Both the position numbers and the translations under genes were made by a program. 32,272 bases of DNA from NCBI GenBank assembly GCA_947259795.1, contig CAMYNJ010000156.1, forward strand, positions 1 through 32,272. Reading direction: 5' to 3'. The notes under the pieces are model-generated. The model made no database searches, was not told the DNA's origin, and worked only from the letters and a program-made list of their open reading frames with translations. How positions within the stretch are numbered: the stretch's first letter is position 1; each line of letters starts with the position of its first letter. Source of the stretch: an uncultured Alphaproteobacteria bacterium (lineage in GTDB: Bacteria; Pseudomonadota; Alphaproteobacteria; UBA8366; JADFVY01). Below are positions 31,017-32,272 of the stretch, one piece after another.

Positions 31017-32272
31017 ATGCCCGGTCGTTACGATACGAATTACGAATTGGGTCAAGACAATTTGCAGAAATTCGGGGTCGACATACACCATCCCGTTTTC
31101 TGGATTTCCAGTCTTCTGGTTCTCGTTTTCGTTATAGGCACACTGATCATGCCCGGCGAGGCCAAGGTCGCCTTCGACGGCGCCAAGGGCTGGTCGATTG
31201 CCAATTTCGACTGGCTGTTCATGGTGGGCGGCAACATCTTCGTTGTTTTCTGCCTCGCGCTGATCGTCATGCCGGTCGGCAAGATCCGGATCGGCGGGGC
31301 GGATGCGAAGCCGGAATTTACGACAATGTCATGGTTCGCCATGCTGTTCGCGGCCGGCATGGGCATCGGGCTGATGTTCTGGAGCGTCGCCGAGCCGACC
31401 GCTTACTACTCCGACTGGTATGGCACGCCGCTCAACGCCGCGGCGAACACGCCGGAAGGTGCGCGCATGGCGATGGGCGCCACGATGTTCCACTGGGGCC
31501 TGCATCCCTGGGCGATCTATGCGGTAGTCGGCCTGTCGTTGGCCTTCTTCACCTATAACAAGGGGCTGCCGCTGACTATTCGCTCCGGCTTCTTCCCGTT
31601 GATCAAGGACCGATCCTGGGGCTGGTTCGGCCATGTCATCGACGTGGTTGCGGTGATGGCGACGATCTTCGGGCTGGCGACGTCGCTCGGCTTCGGCGCG
31701 CAGCAGGCGGCCAGCGGCCTCAAATTCCTGTTCGGCGTGGAGGCCGGCATCGCCACCCAGGTCGCCATAATCATCGGCGTCACCGCGGTGGCGATCTTCT
31801 CCGTCGTGCGGGGGCTCGATGGCGGCGTGAAAGTGCTGAGCAACATCAACATGGGCCTGGCGGGCGGGCTGATGCTGTTCGTCATCATCGCCGGGCCGAC
31901 GCTCGCCATCGTCGGCACTTTGTTCAGCACCGCCGGCGCCTATCTCGAAAACATCGTCTTCATGAGCAACTGGATCGGCCGCGAGGACGACAAGTTCTAC
32001 CATGGCTGGACCGTGTTCTACTGGGCCTGGTGGATCTCCTGGTCGCCGTTCGTCGGCATGTTCATCGCCCGCATCTCCAAGGGCCGCACGGTGCGCGAGT
32101 TCATCACCGCCGTGCTGCTGATCCCCACCCTGGTGACGCTGGTGTGGATGTCCGCGTTCGGCGGCTCGGCGCTGGAGCAGGCGCAAAACTATGTTGGCGC
32201 GCTGGCCAACGGCATCAGCGATGTCTCGCTGGCGCTGTTCCAGATGCTGGAGAACCTTCCGCTGACGGCGGT
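31017..32272 (+). CDS. BCCT family osmolyte transporter, 3' end outside window
   Basis: The first 418 codons of a betaine/choline/carnitine transporter. An excellent AAGGGAGG lies before ATG 31017, and the frame is open to the window edge. Family marks are MLFAAGMGIGLMFWSVAEPT (109-128; GMGIG as in Na+-coupled BetP-type members), ATMFHWGLHPWAIYA, FGLATSLGFGAQQ, and the signature FYWAWWISWSPFVGMFIARI (334-353) with the substrate-box tryptophans. Many transmembrane segments are evident. It probably imports glycine betaine or a related osmolyte or methylamine; the exact substrate is not predictable. Transcribed divergently from guaA. Confidence 0.93.
   Translation, partial: MPGRYDTNYELGQDNLQKFGVDIHHPVFWISSLLVLVFVIGTLIMPGEAKVAFDGAKGWSIANFDWLFMVGGNIFVVFCLALIVMPVGKIRIGGADAKPEFTTMSWFAMLFAAGMGIGLMFWSVAEPTAYYSDWYGTPLNAAANTPEGARMAMGATMFHWGLHPWAIYAVVGLSLAFFTYNKGLPLTIRSGFFPLIKDRSWGWFGHVIDVVAVMATIFGLATSLGFGAQQAASGLKFLFGVEAGIATQVAIIIGVTAVAIFSVVRGLDGGVKVLSNINMGLAGGLMLFVIIAGPTLAIVGTLFSTAGAYLENIVFMSNWIGREDDKFYHGWTVFYWAWWISWSPFVGMFIARISKGRTVREFITAVLLIPTLVTLVWMSAFGGSALEQAQNYVGALANGISDVSLALFQMLENLPLTA

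Noticed and set aside
31329-32186. A 285-codon His/Arg/Asp-rich frame on the minus strand
   Set aside because: Antisense to the BCCT transporter, whose plus-strand frame has all family motifs.

Overview
The window is a GC-rich bacterial chromosome segment, most likely from an alphaproteobacterium. The best lineage marker is a GcrA cell-cycle regulator, supported by DUF2794 and DUF2232 proteins. The run rpsF-rpsR-DUF2232-rplI-dnaB-alr-mlaE-mlaF-radA-cvpA-purF-SDR also fits, and its arrangement recalls Rhodospirillales; that order-level placement is inference. I see no tRNA, rRNA, CRISPR array, intact insertion sequence or prophage.

Layout. (1) 1-1914: the 3' part of purL, then bolA and the CGFS glutaredoxin grxD. 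The purL end is broken by an apparent deletion plus frameshift. (2) 1941-5068: an accessory stretch with a lipoprotein, a DUF2975 membrane protein with a small XRE regulator behind a clear promoter/operator, a minus-strand GerW / DUF2953 / 82-residue trio, and a decayed prolyl-iminopeptidase fragment. (3) 5101-17361: core genes. rpsD faces left. Facing right are the S6-S18-L9 ribosomal cluster, replicative helicase, alanine racemase, the Mla permease and ATPase, RadA, CvpA, PurF and an SDR. Many of these junctions are 4-base stop/start overlaps. (4) 17554-20742: a phospholipase-D-type lipoprotein, a glutathione S-transferase, a 59-residue Tat-type glycine-rich lipoprotein missed by length cut-offs, and a YbhB-type PEBP protein. 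(5) 20821-24975, minus strand: thioredoxin-like protein, YfgM-like protein, BamB and Der. A structured bamB-der spacer can form two mutually exclusive hairpins. (6) 25154-26249: DUF2794 and gcrA, with two GANTC sites ahead of gcrA. (7) 26280-29163, minus strand: a file of small exported or membrane proteins (cupredoxin lipoprotein, glycine-zipper lipoprotein, two tandem paralogues of unknown family, DUF2834). (8) 29235-30788 guaA (minus), and from 31017 a BCCT transporter that runs off the window.

Together the window couples purine synthesis (purL, purF, guaA), translation, replication and repair (dnaB, radA, der, gcrA) and envelope maintenance (alr, mlaEF, bamB, yfgM, several lipoproteins). 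The least understood parts are the GerW-type trio, the tandem paralogue pair, the Tat-type mini-lipoprotein and the bamB-der spacer. None of these is a proven new system.
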